Shown: positions 18,273-27,197, counted from the stretch's first letter. The stretch: 64,000 nucleotides of DNA from JAEUIE01 sp035430005 (GCA_035430005.1 DAOMFV010000004.1:21497-85496); one strand, 5' to 3'. Made by a program: numbers and translations. The notes: generated by a model not told the origin, from the sequence alone.

Positions 18273-19834
18273 TGGATACTCTTCTCAAAACAGCACTGGT
18301 AGGCACCGGCAAGTATGCGGAGATCAAACTCGATGATGGACACGATGTCGGTGCACTCATCAAGTCAATGTTGATTACCGATCAGGAGGAACAGCTGCTG
18401 CTGGCGGCGGGGGGCTACACGATCTATCAGCAGGCCGGACTAGTTCCAATGGATGTTGCAGTATTAGAGCCGGCACCACCGTCGCTGAAAGTGTTACGGT
18501 CGCACCGGCTCATCCATCTGCTCGATCAATCTATCCAGGATCAAAAGACTGATCTTCTGCAAGAGTTTCTCAAAGCGATGCAGCAGCATCGTGTCGAATT
18601 GCCCTATGAAGTGTTGCCTCAGGCTTTAAATATCACAGAAACGGTTTTGAGGGAACAACTGTTGCCGGTGCTGGGCGAGCGTGGTCGCTGGCTCAGTCAG
18701 TGGAACCCGCGCTGGCAGTGGGTGGCGCAGGGCATTCATGCCATCACCAACCTGGATCGCACTGCACTGAGAAGAGCATGGGACGTGGGCAAGCTGGCCC
18801 AGCGGGCATTGGCTATTTCTATCATCAGGCAAGCTGACGCAGCCGAAGGACGACGATGGCTGGAAGAGACTCTGCCGCAGGAAAAGGCCGATGCCCGGGC
18901 GACACTGGTAGAACATCTCCAGGTGGGCCTTAGCTCAGAAGATGAAGCGTTGCTGGAAAGTCTCCTCGATGATCGCAGCGAGCAGGTTAAGCAGATTGCA
19001 GCCTCCTTGCTGAAACAGTTACCTGGTTCGGCGTTTGGCCTTCGCATGCAGACACGGGCAGAAGGTATGTTGAGAAAAGAAGGAACAGGGCTGAAGACCT
19101 GTCCACCCGATGAACTGCCCACGGACTGGTCTCGTGATGGTGTCCCCTCCAAGGTGCCGACCGGTCGTGGGAAGAAAGCCTACTGGCTCGAGATGATCTT
19201 CAGCGCGGTGCCACTGACTCTCTGGACAGCACATTTTGCATTATCTCCACAGAAGTTGCTAGTTGCGATTCAAAAGGATGAATTTGCTGACGATGTGATT
19301 CAGGGATGGACGAGAGCGACGGAGCTAGACCCGAAGGATAGCGCTGCCCGATTGGCGTGGGCTTACGCACTCTGGGACCACTGGCTGCTGCGTTGGCAGC
19401 AGGACAAAAAGAAAAGCCAGCAGACACTCAGCCGGATGATCACGGTGCTCAAGCTGCTGCCTTCCGGCACAGCCGAGCAAAACGTGCTGCCCTTCTTGGT
19501 GATAGGCCGGCTCGATCTGGATGCGTTGATCCTGATGCTCGATGTGTTACCCCGGCCATGGTCGGTTGCATTTGCCCAACAATACCTGAAGTTAGCCAGA
19601 CAGATACTGAAGAACGAAGTGGTCGATCAGGCTCATGAATGGGGCAAGACACTGGAGATCGCCGGCAGCGCCATTCCTGAAACAGCATTCAACGCAGCAC
19701 TGGCCGCCTGGGATGTGGAGCGGAAGGCCAAGAGCTGGACAGCGACAGCACTGACGCAGCAAGTCGAACGCTTTGTGGAGGTAGTCAGGCTGAGGCAGTT
19801 GTTTCTCGAGGAGATCAGGAGCGAGGTGAAGTAA
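18272..19834 (+). CDS. DUF5691-type protein, partner of the SWIM gene
   Basis: The start is set at 18272, where TGATG joins the stop of the SWIM gene to this ATG and the protein begins MDTLLKTALVGTGKY, the usual opening of this family; the longer frame beginning upstream lies inside the SWIM gene. The protein of about 520 residues is largely helical, with HEAT-like stretches (RSEQVKQIAASLLKQLPGS). The family assignment rests on the opening and the SWIM neighbour. No catalytic motif is visible. Coupled translation suggests a complex or a shared process with the SWIM protein. Confidence 0.7.
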   Translation: MDTLLKTALVGTGKYAEIKLDDGHDVGALIKSMLITDQEEQLLLAAGGYTIYQQAGLVPMDVAVLEPAPPSLKVLRSHRLIHLLDQSIQDQKTDLLQEFLKAMQQHRVELPYEVLPQALNITETVLREQLLPVLGERGRWLSQWNPRWQWVAQGIHAITNLDRTALRRAWDVGKLAQRALAISIIRQADAAEGRRWLEETLPQEKADARATLVEHLQVGLSSEDEALLESLLDDRSEQVKQIAASLLKQLPGSAFGLRMQTRAEGMLRKEGTGLKTCPPDELPTDWSRDGVPSKVPTGRGKKAYWLEMIFSAVPLTLWTAHFALSPQKLLVAIQKDEFADDVIQGWTRATELDPKDSAARLAWAYALWDHWLLRWQQDKKKSQQTLSRMITVLKLLPSGTAEQNVLPFLVIGRLDLDALILMLDVLPRPWSVAFAQQYLKLARQILKNEVVDQAHEWGKTLEIAGSAIPETAFNAALAAWDVERKAKSWTATALTQQVERFVEVVRLRQLFLEEIRSEVK

Positions 19835-19839
19835 AAACA

Positions 19840-19868
19840 AACGACCGTTAGGATGGCCTCAACGGTCG
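19840..19868 (-). terminator. Intrinsic terminator of the kinase-like gene
   Basis: ACGACCGTT pairs with AACGGTCGT around an 11-base loop. Read on the minus strand the stem is followed by TTTGTTTTTAC, which fits a rho-independent terminator for the kinase-like gene ending at 19891. The hairpin can also serve the convergent DUF5691 gene. Confidence 0.7.
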
Positions 19869-19890
19869 TGGTTGATTCAGTTGAAGTGGT

Positions 19891-21465
19891 CTACTGTCCC
19901 ATGTGCAAGACGCCTGATTTAAATAGCCAGATCATCAATCCCATGGAAATGGCCATAGCAACAACGATGCTGAGTACTATGGCCACTACAAGGGTGACGG
20001 GGCTGATGCCCTGTGAAGGGGACACCTGCTGATACTGACCATACATCGGGCCGATGGAAGTGCCGCTCTGGGAACTGCGCTGATGTTGGATGCGTGGGTC
20101 TTGCTGATGCAGGCTTTCCCGCAGGGACGAGAAGCCTGAGGGAGGCACACCTTGAACCTCGGCGACCGTATCGCCATAGGAATCGCTGACAGGCTGAGGA
20201 GTCGGACGTGCGGCCGAGCGATCATACTGACCACTATTGCCCTGACGCTGCGCCGAGGAACCGGTTCGGACACCTGACTGAGCGGAGACAGGAGGCACAG
20301 CGTAGCCTGCGCCGTTGTAGCTTTCCTGCTCACCATAGGATGCGGGAACTGCTGCCGCAACCTGTCGTCCTGCCCCTTGGGCACGTTTGCCACGAGCAGC
20401 AGGAGCAGCCTGTTGCACCATTGAAGCGACGACCATCGCATGAGGACGTAGCGCGCTGGCGACTTCACCCATAGAGCCAAAGCGTTCGCTGGGCTCCTTG
20501 GTCATTAGCCGATCAATGATTTCAATCACTTCTTCAGGACAATCGGGAGCCAACTCGGCAATGGCCCTGGGTTGCTTGGTCTGGTGGGCCATCATCTTCT
20601 CGACGGCATTATTGCCGGGGAAAGGATACTGACCGGTAAGACAGAAGTAGAGGATGCAGCCGAGGCTGTATTGGTCGGAAGGATACGACATGCTGGCAGG
20701 ATCCATGATCCCTTCCGGACTGGCACAATCTAGACCAGAAGCCAGAGTGTTAGCGCTCGACATGGTATCGACGACCGATTCACCGCTTTCGGATTCAAGC
20801 AGGAGCGAGCCGACGCCAAAATCGAGAATCTTCACTCGCTGATCGGGAGTGATCATTACGTTCGAAGGCTTGAGCAGCCCATGAAGGATAGTTCGTTGAT
20901 GTGAGGCTTCAAGACCTTCAGCAGCAAGCATACCGAACAGTGCTACTTCGGGAGCGGGAAGCCGGCCCTGACGCTCGACCAACTTGTTGAGCGGTTCACC
21001 TTCAACGAGCGGCCAGGCAAGGTAATGCATGGCACCGGCTGTGCCAACATCAACAAAAGGAACTACAGCCTGGTGGTTGAACTGTTCGAAGTCCCTTACC
21101 TTGCGGCGGGCCAGCCTGATGTTCCACATGCTTCGCCGAGGTAACACTTTTACGGCGTACCATTCGTTGTTCACCTTGGACTTGGCTTTGTAGACCGTGC
21201 CCATAGTGCCTGAACCAAGAATATCATGAACAATGAAGGAGCCAAGCACGAGCCCCTGGCTCTTCCCATTGAGGAGGCTATCTGCCTGGAACCGGGTCAG
21301 GATCGTTTGATCGACCAGATGGGCAGCTAGCTCCGCTGGCTCAGCCTTTGGATGGCGTGCCATGTAGTCAGCGACCAACTGTTCCAGCTTGCCTCGTTCG
21401 ACGAGATTGCTGCGTCGTAAATCCCAAACAAACCATTCGCATGCGCCCAATTCGGCAGTCATCAT
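19891..21465 (-). CDS. Serine/threonine protein kinase homologue lacking the catalytic Asp
   Basis: From the ATG at 21465 (preceded by AGGTGG) the product is about 524 residues: an N-terminal planctomycete-type leader (ACEWFVWDLRRSNLVERG), a kinase domain about residues 75-330, a Gln/Ser-rich linker and one C-terminal membrane segment (VTLVVAIVLSIVVAMAISMG). The glycine loop (ILGSGTMGTVYKA), the ATP lysine (YAVKVL, near 105) and DFG (ILDFGVG, near 213) are present, but the catalytic loop reads ILHGLLKPSNVMI instead of HxDLKPxN, so the catalytic Asp is Leu. It may bind ATP and act as a pseudokinase or scaffold. A GTG at 21552 is an alternative start. Confidence 0.8.
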   Translation of the reverse strand: MMTAELGACEWFVWDLRRSNLVERGKLEQLVADYMARHPKAEPAELAAHLVDQTILTRFQADSLLNGKSQGLVLGSFIVHDILGSGTMGTVYKAKSKVNNEWYAVKVLPRRSMWNIRLARRKVRDFEQFNHQAVVPFVDVGTAGAMHYLAWPLVEGEPLNKLVERQGRLPAPEVALFGMLAAEGLEASHQRTILHGLLKPSNVMITPDQRVKILDFGVGSLLLESESGESVVDTMSSANTLASGLDCASPEGIMDPASMSYPSDQYSLGCILYFCLTGQYPFPGNNAVEKMMAHQTKQPRAIAELAPDCPEEVIEIIDRLMTKEPSERFGSMGEVASALRPHAMVVASMVQQAAPAARGKRAQGAGRQVAAAVPASYGEQESYNGAGYAVPPVSAQSGVRTGSSAQRQGNSGQYDRSAARPTPQPVSDSYGDTVAEVQGVPPSGFSSLRESLHQQDPRIQHQRSSQSGTSIGPMYGQYQQVSPSQGISPVTLVVAIVLSIVVAMAISMGLMIWLFKSGVLHMGQ

Positions 21466-21861
21466 GGGCAGGCCACCTCGTATTGTGGACTCAATCTGGA
21501 ACGTGGAAGAAACATCGGCTAATGCCGAGACCGCTGGGGGCGATGCCTCCACGTCTAGTCGCAGGGCTTCTGCGCTACGTCATTAGCTTAGGTCACAGTC
21601 TCTAGAATGTACAAGGAAAGAACGAAAATCTTGGTTGAATCGATACATACCGAGGATTTTAGGCGATGTAGCGGGCAGTCTGTACTGCCTGCGCAAGGCG
21701 TAACGTTCATTTTCGCTAAGATTCAAATGAACGAAGAGCCAAGACCAAGCGTAATACTTTCACGTCACTTTCTATCGTTCCAGCTGGAAAACATAGGCGG
21801 AACGTAAAGAAGTCCTTATTCTGACTGGGTTCGAGTCTCATCAACATCTTATATCCAACAG
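21466..21861. other. Intergenic region between divergent genes
   Basis: About 400 bases separate the kinase-like gene and the permease gene, which point away from each other, so both promoters should lie here. A 66-codon frame at 21607-21807 has no ribosome binding site and no recognisable content. A TTCGAGTC stretch near 21830 resembles a T-loop, but no tRNA fold surrounds it. The kinase gene's alternative GTG start falls in this interval. Confidence 0.5.
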
Positions 21862-22857
21862 GTGGGTAAGCTTCGCATGGCAGCTATTGTAACTCTTGTA
21901 ATAATGCTCCTCCTTTTTGCGATGCTCATTTACTTTGCCGTTGGTCCGCTTCCTACCAAAATGCTGGCTGTCGCTCAGGCGGCATACAAGGAATCCATCC
22001 GACAACCTCTATTTTGGTTTCTACTCATCTCGATGATCTTCCTGATGGGGCTGTCAATCTTTCTGCCTTATTACACCTTCGGCGAAGATTTGAAGATGCT
22101 CAAAGAACTCCAGCTTTCGGCTATTCTCCTGCCTCCACTCATTTTGACGCTGTTCACCGCGGCTCTGTCGGTCTCAGAAGAAATCGAAGGGCGCACTGCC
22201 GTTACGCTACTATCAAAACCAGTGGCTCGCCGTGACTTTCTGATTGGAAAGTATATAGGCATTCTCGCATCGGCTCTATTGATGATCTTGATTCTCACAC
22301 TAGAGATAGGCTGGACCATTAACACCAAGATCGATTATGACCGTCTTCTGGAAGACATGTCGAGCAAACCAGAAGAACAAGGCTACCTGGATTCGTTGAT
22401 GGAACTACGGGGGATCTCTATCCATTTCCCGGATGTCATGCAGGAAGGCGTCATCTACGTCCTGCGCATTTTCATGGTGATTGGGCTTCTATCGGCCGGC
22501 CCATTCTGCGCTTTCTGTCAGGTAGCGATCATGACAGCGATTACCGTGGCCCTGGCGACGCGTTTGCCGTTTGTGTTAAATATCTTTATAGGCTTGGTGA
22601 TCTTCTTCATTGGCAATCTGGTTCCGGTGCTCAAGAACCAGGCGGGCGATATTCCTCTGGTTAAGTTCGTCGCGGAACTCTTTGGTTTTATCTTACCTTC
22701 ACTGAACTATTTTAAAATTGAATCAGCCCTGTCCAGCGGATTGATCATCGTCCCTTGGGGAGCCTATACCTGGCAAGTTGGCCTACATGCTTTGATTTAT
22801 TGCACCATTGCCATGCTCATTGGGTTGCTGTTATTTGAAGATCGGGATGTGGCGTAG
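21862..22857 (+). CDS. ABC-2-type transporter permease
   Basis: This 331-residue integral membrane protein has about seven hydrophobic segments. The soluble motif SVSEEIEGRTAVTLLSKPVA followed by RRDFLIGKY, near residues 108-135, is the hallmark of ABC-2-type permeases of the NosY/GldF type, where it contacts the ATPase subunit. The start is GTG at 21862 or ATG at 21877, five codons later. No ATP-binding subunit gene is found next to it, unlike most exporters of this class, so the ATPase must be encoded elsewhere. The substrate is unknown. A hairpin repeat at 22937-22965 follows the gene. Confidence 0.8.
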   Translation: MGKLRMAAIVTLVIMLLLFAMLIYFAVGPLPTKMLAVAQAAYKESIRQPLFWFLLISMIFLMGLSIFLPYYTFGEDLKMLKELQLSAILLPPLILTLFTAALSVSEEIEGRTAVTLLSKPVARRDFLIGKYIGILASALLMILILTLEIGWTINTKIDYDRLLEDMSSKPEEQGYLDSLMELRGISIHFPDVMQEGVIYVLRIFMVIGLLSAGPFCAFCQVAIMTAITVALATRLPFVLNIFIGLVIFFIGNLVPVLKNQAGDIPLVKFVAELFGFILPSLNYFKIESALSSGLIIVPWGAYTWQVGLHALIYCTIAMLIGLLLFEDRDVA

Positions 22858-23263
22858 CTTCGGACTGGATGTAAGAGGATGGTTAAGAGTTCCACTTCTT
22901 GTCCAACTAAGTTCTTATGCAGAAACAATGGGTGGTGGCCAGACATTCCTGATTCCTGTCTGGCCGGCACAGGCAAGAATGTCTGTCCCACCTAACGACC
23001 TATGTGACATTACTTAGCTTGATCTATTTTTAGGGAAATGCGCAAGCCCCTTGATCTGCTGCGTATAATGCGGCGTGTAGTGCATGCCGTGGGGAACGAC
23101 GGCTCCAGCTACCACCGAGCAACGCTCGGCATCTTCCTCTGAGGCTTGCCCCTCCGGTTTGGTTCCCACCCACCAATAACCCCCGCGCGAACCAACCCCT
23201 TCATTCAAGGCTCTGTCCTTTCTGTGCTTTGCACTCAGGACTAAGCACTCAGGACTTGGAACC
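22858..23263. other. Gene-poor interval with hairpin repeats
   Basis: About 400 bases between the permease and the AAA ATPase. It holds the hairpin repeat at 22937-22965, a small CCGAGC-AAC-GCTCGG hairpin near 23128, and just before the AAA gene two near-identical copies of GCACTCAGGACT (around 23230 and 23247). A minus-strand frame at 23014-23256 looks more protein-like than chance (see findings), but I do not call it as a gene. Confidence 0.5.
22937..22965. repeat. Hairpin repeat after the permease gene
   Basis: GGCCAGACA and TGTCTGGCC form a nine-base stem. Directly downstream, CAAGAATGTCTGTCC is a near reverse copy of the left arm, so the unit can fold in two alternative ways. It has the form of a REP-like dispersed element and may end permease transcription. 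Confidence 0.6.
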
Positions 23264-24850
23264 ATGGAAAACCTCGACTTCAGCAAACTCATGGCAGGCG
23301 GCGTCCTTTTCGGACTCATTGCAGGCTTCTGGACCAAGATTAAGGCGTTGCTCTGGCGCGCCGTGAGTGTGCTCGTCCAGCACATCGAAATCCCCAGCGA
23401 ATCAGCCCACACTGCGGTGATCTCGCACTTGGTGAAGAACTTCAAGATCTCCCGGTACTACGATCACATGTACGGGGCCATGTACGAACACACCCGTGAT
23501 GGGAACTTCGGACTGGTGCCTTACGAACTCTTTGGTTCACGTTCGGTCGTTTTCTGGAAAGGCTGGATACCGTTCTTCTTCAATAACGAAATTGAACGCA
23601 AGAGCCGGATTGGCAAAGGTGATACTGGCAGCTCCAGCAGTAGCAGCAGCGATGCGACGAAGGTCTACTCGACCATCACTTTCATCCGTGGTACGCTCGA
23701 TGTGGAAGCGATCATCCGTGAAGCCTGTGCCGAGATGAACAAGCTGACCTGGCATGCCAGCACCGAGCAGGAGAAAGCCAAGAACCGCTTCGTCATCCAC
23801 TTCGTTCCCAAGCGAGGCAGCGATGACGACGACTATGGCTCCGACAGTAACGGCTTGCCTTGGTACCAGACGAACTCGTACCGACTGCTCGCCCACGGGC
23901 CTGATCAGTTGGGTAAGGCTGGGCTGCACAATGGAAAAGCTCTGGAGAACCTGATCTTCCCAAGCAGGGTGAAAGACCTGCTGCGCGAGATCGAGATGTG
24001 GCGGGGCAGCAAGGACTGGTACCGTCATCGCAGCATTCCCTGGAAACGGGGCTGGCTGCTCTATGGCCCTCCAGGTACCGGCAAGACTGCTCTCGCTCGC
24101 GCCTTTGCGGAAGATCTGAACATGCCCATCTACGTCTTTAACCTGGCGGAGATGAGCAACCAGGACCTCATCAAAAGTTGGAATGATATGCTCGTGAACG
24201 TGCCTTGCATCGCGCTCATCGAGGATATCGACAACGTCTTCCATGGCCGCGAGAACGTCTCACGGAAGAACCAGGGCATGCAGATCATGATGCCCAGCCA
24301 GCAGAAGAACGACCACGACCATGGGGATCGGCCACGCCCTATGACCCCGCTGACGTTCGACTGCCTGCTGAACTGCATCGATGGCGTGGAGCGTTCCGAT
24401 GGCATCTTCACCATCGTGACGACCAACGACATTACGAAGGTCGATCCTGCGATGGGTCAGCCTCGGCAACTGCCGGATGGTTCCACCGAGTTCATTTCCA
24501 CCCGCCCCGGTCGTATCGACAAAGCAGTGGAACTGACCTACATGGAGCCAGCCAACAAGAAGGCGATGGCCAATCGCATCCTGAACGAGTACCCCGATAA
24601 GCTGGCAGAGATGCTGGCCTTCGTGGACAAGTTCGCTGACCTGCAGGAAACCCCTGCCCAGTTCCAGGAACGCTGTGCCCAGATCGCCCTGGCCTGCTTC
24701 TGGAAGGAGAAAGAAGAGCTGGCTCGCGCTAAGAAGCTGCTGGCTGACCCGGAAGATGCCTCAACGACGGAAACGGTGATGGACTTGGCTCCGGTGATGC
24801 AGGGTAAGACTATTCCGAAGGCGAAGTTGATGGAGTGGGTGAAGTTCTAA
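23264..24850 (+). CDS. BCS1-like AAA ATPase
   Basis: The 528-residue protein has one N-terminal membrane segment (LMAGGVLFGLIAGF), a middle region with a Ser tract (residues 123-130) and a C-terminal AAA domain. Walker A is GPPGTGKTALAR at about residue 267, Walker B is CIALIEDIDNVF, and the second region of homology includes TNDITKVDPA and STRPGRIDKAVEL. A membrane anchor followed by an AAA domain with RPGRID recalls mitochondrial BCS1, which moves folded Rieske protein across a membrane; bacterial homologues are scattered and uncharacterised. A region between about residues 350 and 375 (NQGMQIMMPSQQKND) is an insertion relative to BCS1. A terminator follows. Confidence 0.8.
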   Translation: MENLDFSKLMAGGVLFGLIAGFWTKIKALLWRAVSVLVQHIEIPSESAHTAVISHLVKNFKISRYYDHMYGAMYEHTRDGNFGLVPYELFGSRSVVFWKGWIPFFFNNEIERKSRIGKGDTGSSSSSSSDATKVYSTITFIRGTLDVEAIIREACAEMNKLTWHASTEQEKAKNRFVIHFVPKRGSDDDDYGSDSNGLPWYQTNSYRLLAHGPDQLGKAGLHNGKALENLIFPSRVKDLLREIEMWRGSKDWYRHRSIPWKRGWLLYGPPGTGKTALARAFAEDLNMPIYVFNLAEMSNQDLIKSWNDMLVNVPCIALIEDIDNVFHGRENVSRKNQGMQIMMPSQQKNDHDHGDRPRPMTPLTFDCLLNCIDGVERSDGIFTIVTTNDITKVDPAMGQPRQLPDGSTEFISTRPGRIDKAVELTYMEPANKKAMANRILNEYPDKLAEMLAFVDKFADLQETPAQFQERCAQIALACFWKEKEELARAKKLLADPEDASTTETVMDLAPVMQGKTIPKAKLMEWVKF

Positions 24851-24872
24851 TGGGATGATAAACAACATGAGA

Positions 24873-24894
24873 GCCCGGAACAGTTGTTCCGGGC
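24873..24894 (+). terminator. Terminator-like hairpin after the AAA ATPase gene
   Basis: GCCCGGAACA and TGTTCCGGGC form a ten-base perfect inverted repeat 23 bases after the stop codon, followed by ACTTATCTTA. The T tract is weak, so strength is uncertain. Confidence 0.6.
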
Positions 24895-24940
24895 ACTTAT
24901 CTTAGGCTATACTGGTAACGACATTGCATGGTGAATACTG

Positions 24941-25333
24941 ATGCAGAAAACTCCAGCATGGTGGATATGTTTTTGGCTTTCGTTCATGGTCAGCCTTGCA
25001 GTTCAACAAGTCTACTGCTGGCGTGAGGGTGTTATGTACCTGACCAATGGGCATGGTCCACTAACAGGCTGGCCTGGTGGCCAAATATCGACTCAGACAG
25101 TTACTCTTTTCGGGACGACTATCTATCAAGCGAGAATCAAGCACTCTGGGAACGTAGAAACACTCCTTGATGAAGGTGATTCACACTATGGAAGATACTT
25201 ACATCTCTACTTTGCGATAGGGTTCTTCGGCATCACAATAATCGGAGCGAGAGTCTACAAGGGCTGGAAGCACAGGTTTAAGGTAGTCCCTTCGGGACCA
25301 GGGAATACCGATCATACCACCACCCAGGACTGA
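24941..25333 (+). CDS. Small hypothetical membrane protein
   Basis: A protein of 130 residues with two hydrophobic segments, near residues 7-22 (WWICFWLSFMVSLAV) and 90-105 (LYFAIGFFGITIIGA), and a short loop domain between them. I do not recognise it. The last 20 or so codons (from VVPSGPGNT onwards) run into a composite hairpin repeat at 25286-25369, so the annotated C terminus is probably repeat-derived. The start at 24941 has GGTGA about six bases upstream. No operon partner is evident. Confidence 0.5.
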   Translation: MQKTPAWWICFWLSFMVSLAVQQVYCWREGVMYLTNGHGPLTGWPGGQISTQTVTLFGTTIYQARIKHSGNVETLLDEGDSHYGRYLHLYFAIGFFGITIIGARVYKGWKHRFKVVPSGPGNTDHTTTQD

Positions 25334-25369
25334 AGTCCTGGTCTATTGCTGGTGATCCTTTCAGGATCA
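25286..25369. repeat. Composite repeat of three small hairpins
   Basis: Three short palindromes lie in a row: GTCCCTTCGGGAC at 25286-25298, CCAGGACTGAAGTCCTGG at 25324-25341 and TGATCCTTTCAGGATCA at 25353-25369. The same CCCTTCGGG and CTTTCAG loop designs recur in the element at 39338-39515. The array lies between convergent genes and overlaps the 3' end of the small membrane-protein gene. Confidence 0.65.
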
Positions 25370-25380
25370 TAGTTGTGTAA

Positions 25381-26652
25381 CTACGCCGCCACCACCGGCA
25401 TCACGTACGGCCCCTTCGGAATCACTGCCAAACTCGCATTCGGGCCATACTCTTGCAGACATTCCGCCACCGCTGCTTCTACCGTCGGGGCTGAACTCAC
25501 ATGGCACTGTTTTAGCGTCTCCGAATTGAGGCCATCGCTGACGACCTTCACCTTGCACTGCCGCAGCACCTTGGCCATCTCTTCGAGTTGCCACTGGTCC
25601 ATCACGAAGTAGTCCTTGCCCATGATGCGTTCGATGAAGACATCGAGGTTAGGGTTATCCTTGATGAGGAACTGAAACTCCGGGCTGCCGATACCTTCGC
25701 TTAAGGAAGCAGCCAGGATGATGGTGCCGCCTTTCTTGACGATGGGCAGCGCGCCGGTAAGGCCTTTGACAGCCTGGTACCAGGTCGTATCGAGGGGGTA
25801 GCCTGCACAACTGGTGACGACGACATCGACCGCAGCGGGGAGCGAGGTCTTCACCACCTGTTCGCAGAAGAGGACGCCTTCCATCCAGGCGACGACCATA
25901 TCGCCAGCCCCGACCCACGTCACCTTGCGATCGCCATCCAGGCAGACGTTGACGATGAAATCGCACCCCGCCTGCTTGGCGATGTAGGTGTTTTCTTCAT
26001 GCACCGGGTTGCCATCGAGGATGCCACAATCAGCATTAGGGTTCTCAAGGAACATGGGCCCATGCCAGACTTTGACAGTTTCCAGGGCAACAATGCCGGG
26101 ACAGATAACCTTGCGCCCACCGGAGTAGCCGGCCATCAGATGTGGCTCGATCAGGCCGGTGGTGATCTTGAGTTCCGCTTCCATGTAACGCTTATCGATC
26201 CACATCGGCACCCCACGAGGGGATTCACCGAGGTAGACATGCTCATCAGGCCGTTTGCCGAAATGATTCTCGATGCGGTAGTTCTGCATGATCTCGGCAC
26301 CGACCATCTCTTCGAGTTCAGCTCCTTCATTAGGGCGATGCAACCCGGTGGCGATGAGAATGCAGATCTTGTCCCTCGCAATACCGCTGGCTTCCAGTGT
26401 CTTGAGCAGCGGCGGCAGGATCAACTTGTTCGGCACCGGTCGGGTAACATCGCAGATGACGATGCAGGCGGATTTCTTCCCCTTGGCTAGTTCTGCGAGC
26501 GGCCGAGTGCCAATGGGTTTGTTGATCGCCTGCTCGATGGCCTGTGCCGGGTTCTCCAGCGGTGGAGCCGGCTTGATCTTGAGCGGCCCCTGGCAATGAT
26601 CAGGCAGATCAACCCAGAGTCCGGTGCGGCCATAGTCAAGTTTGATACGCAT
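25381..26652 (-). CDS. LarA-like lactate racemase-domain protein
   Basis: The 423-residue protein matches the LarA/DUF2088 family. Visible family motifs are CDVTRPVPN near residue 69, ATGLHRPNEG near 101 and PHLMAGYSGGRKVICPG near 170, the last containing the lysine that in Lactobacillus LarA carries the nickel-pincer nucleotide, plus the two catalytic histidine regions. LarA enzymes racemise or epimerise 2-hydroxyacids. The cofactor-making genes larB, larC and larE are not in the window, so either they lie elsewhere or the protein differs in cofactor. The gene stands alone. The exact substrate is unknown. Confidence 0.85.
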   Translation of the reverse strand: MRIKLDYGRTGLWVDLPDHCQGPLKIKPAPPLENPAQAIEQAINKPIGTRPLAELAKGKKSACIVICDVTRPVPNKLILPPLLKTLEASGIARDKICILIATGLHRPNEGAELEEMVGAEIMQNYRIENHFGKRPDEHVYLGESPRGVPMWIDKRYMEAELKITTGLIEPHLMAGYSGGRKVICPGIVALETVKVWHGPMFLENPNADCGILDGNPVHEENTYIAKQAGCDFIVNVCLDGDRKVTWVGAGDMVVAWMEGVLFCEQVVKTSLPAAVDVVVTSCAGYPLDTTWYQAVKGLTGALPIVKKGGTIILAASLSEGIGSPEFQFLIKDNPNLDVFIERIMGKDYFVMDQWQLEEMAKVLRQCKVKVVSDGLNSETLKQCHVSSAPTVEAAVAECLQEYGPNASLAVIPKGPYVMPVVAA

Positions 26653-26723
26653 GGAGGTTATCTCGGCTTTCCTTGATCATTCAATGTTACACTACACCAT
26701 GACTCTGACGCAAAGGGGCTACC

Positions 26724-27197
26724 ATGAAATGTAGACAACGGCTGCTGGAAGGAATTGTCTTTGGCATCATTATTAGCTTACTCGGCGGCTTGCTGGGGGT
26801 AATTTCGGCAAGGATACTCTATGCCACTCGCCATCAAGAAGTACTCTGGGATACACATGTGCAAGGAAGCGGAGGATTTGCAATGGTGCAAAAGGAGAAC
26901 AAACTCGAAGGCAACTCGGGCAGTAGAGAGACGTTTGATGGCCAAGTTGTTTCTGAATGCTTCAGTTGGATTTGCAAGAGGCCTGATGAGTACCGTGGAG
27001 TGAAAGACTTTAAACGCATGCTGGTTGGAATCTGTTCTTTCACTGGGTGGTTTGTCGGCATCCTGACAGGTATCATCTATTTGATAATCAGTGTAATACT
27101 TGGGCGTTATCAGACTTGGGTGTGCAATCACAAGAATTTGCTGATCTCCAGCATGAACCTAGGCAGCACATTTTCGCCCGAGAGCTTGTCTTTGTGA
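26724..27197 (+). CDS. Hypothetical membrane protein
   Basis: A 157-residue protein with an N-terminal hydrophobic segment (residues 9-33, IVFGIIISLLGGLLGVISA) and a second one near residues 105-127 (FTGWFVGILTGIIYLIISVI), separated by a polar loop. AAAGGGG lies 7 bases before the ATG, which supports the gene. No family is recognised. It is divergent from the LarA-like gene with a 71-base gap and convergent with asd. Confidence 0.5.
   Translation: MKCRQRLLEGIVFGIIISLLGGLLGVISARILYATRHQEVLWDTHVQGSGGFAMVQKENKLEGNSGSRETFDGQVVSECFSWICKRPDEYRGVKDFKRMLVGICSFTGWFVGILTGIIYLIISVILGRYQTWVCNHKNLLISSMNLGSTFSPESLSL

Noticed and set aside
21765..21850. T-loop-like GGTTCGAGTC suggesting a tRNA
   Set aside because: The flanking bases do not form a T stem or an acceptor stem, and no anticodon arm is present.
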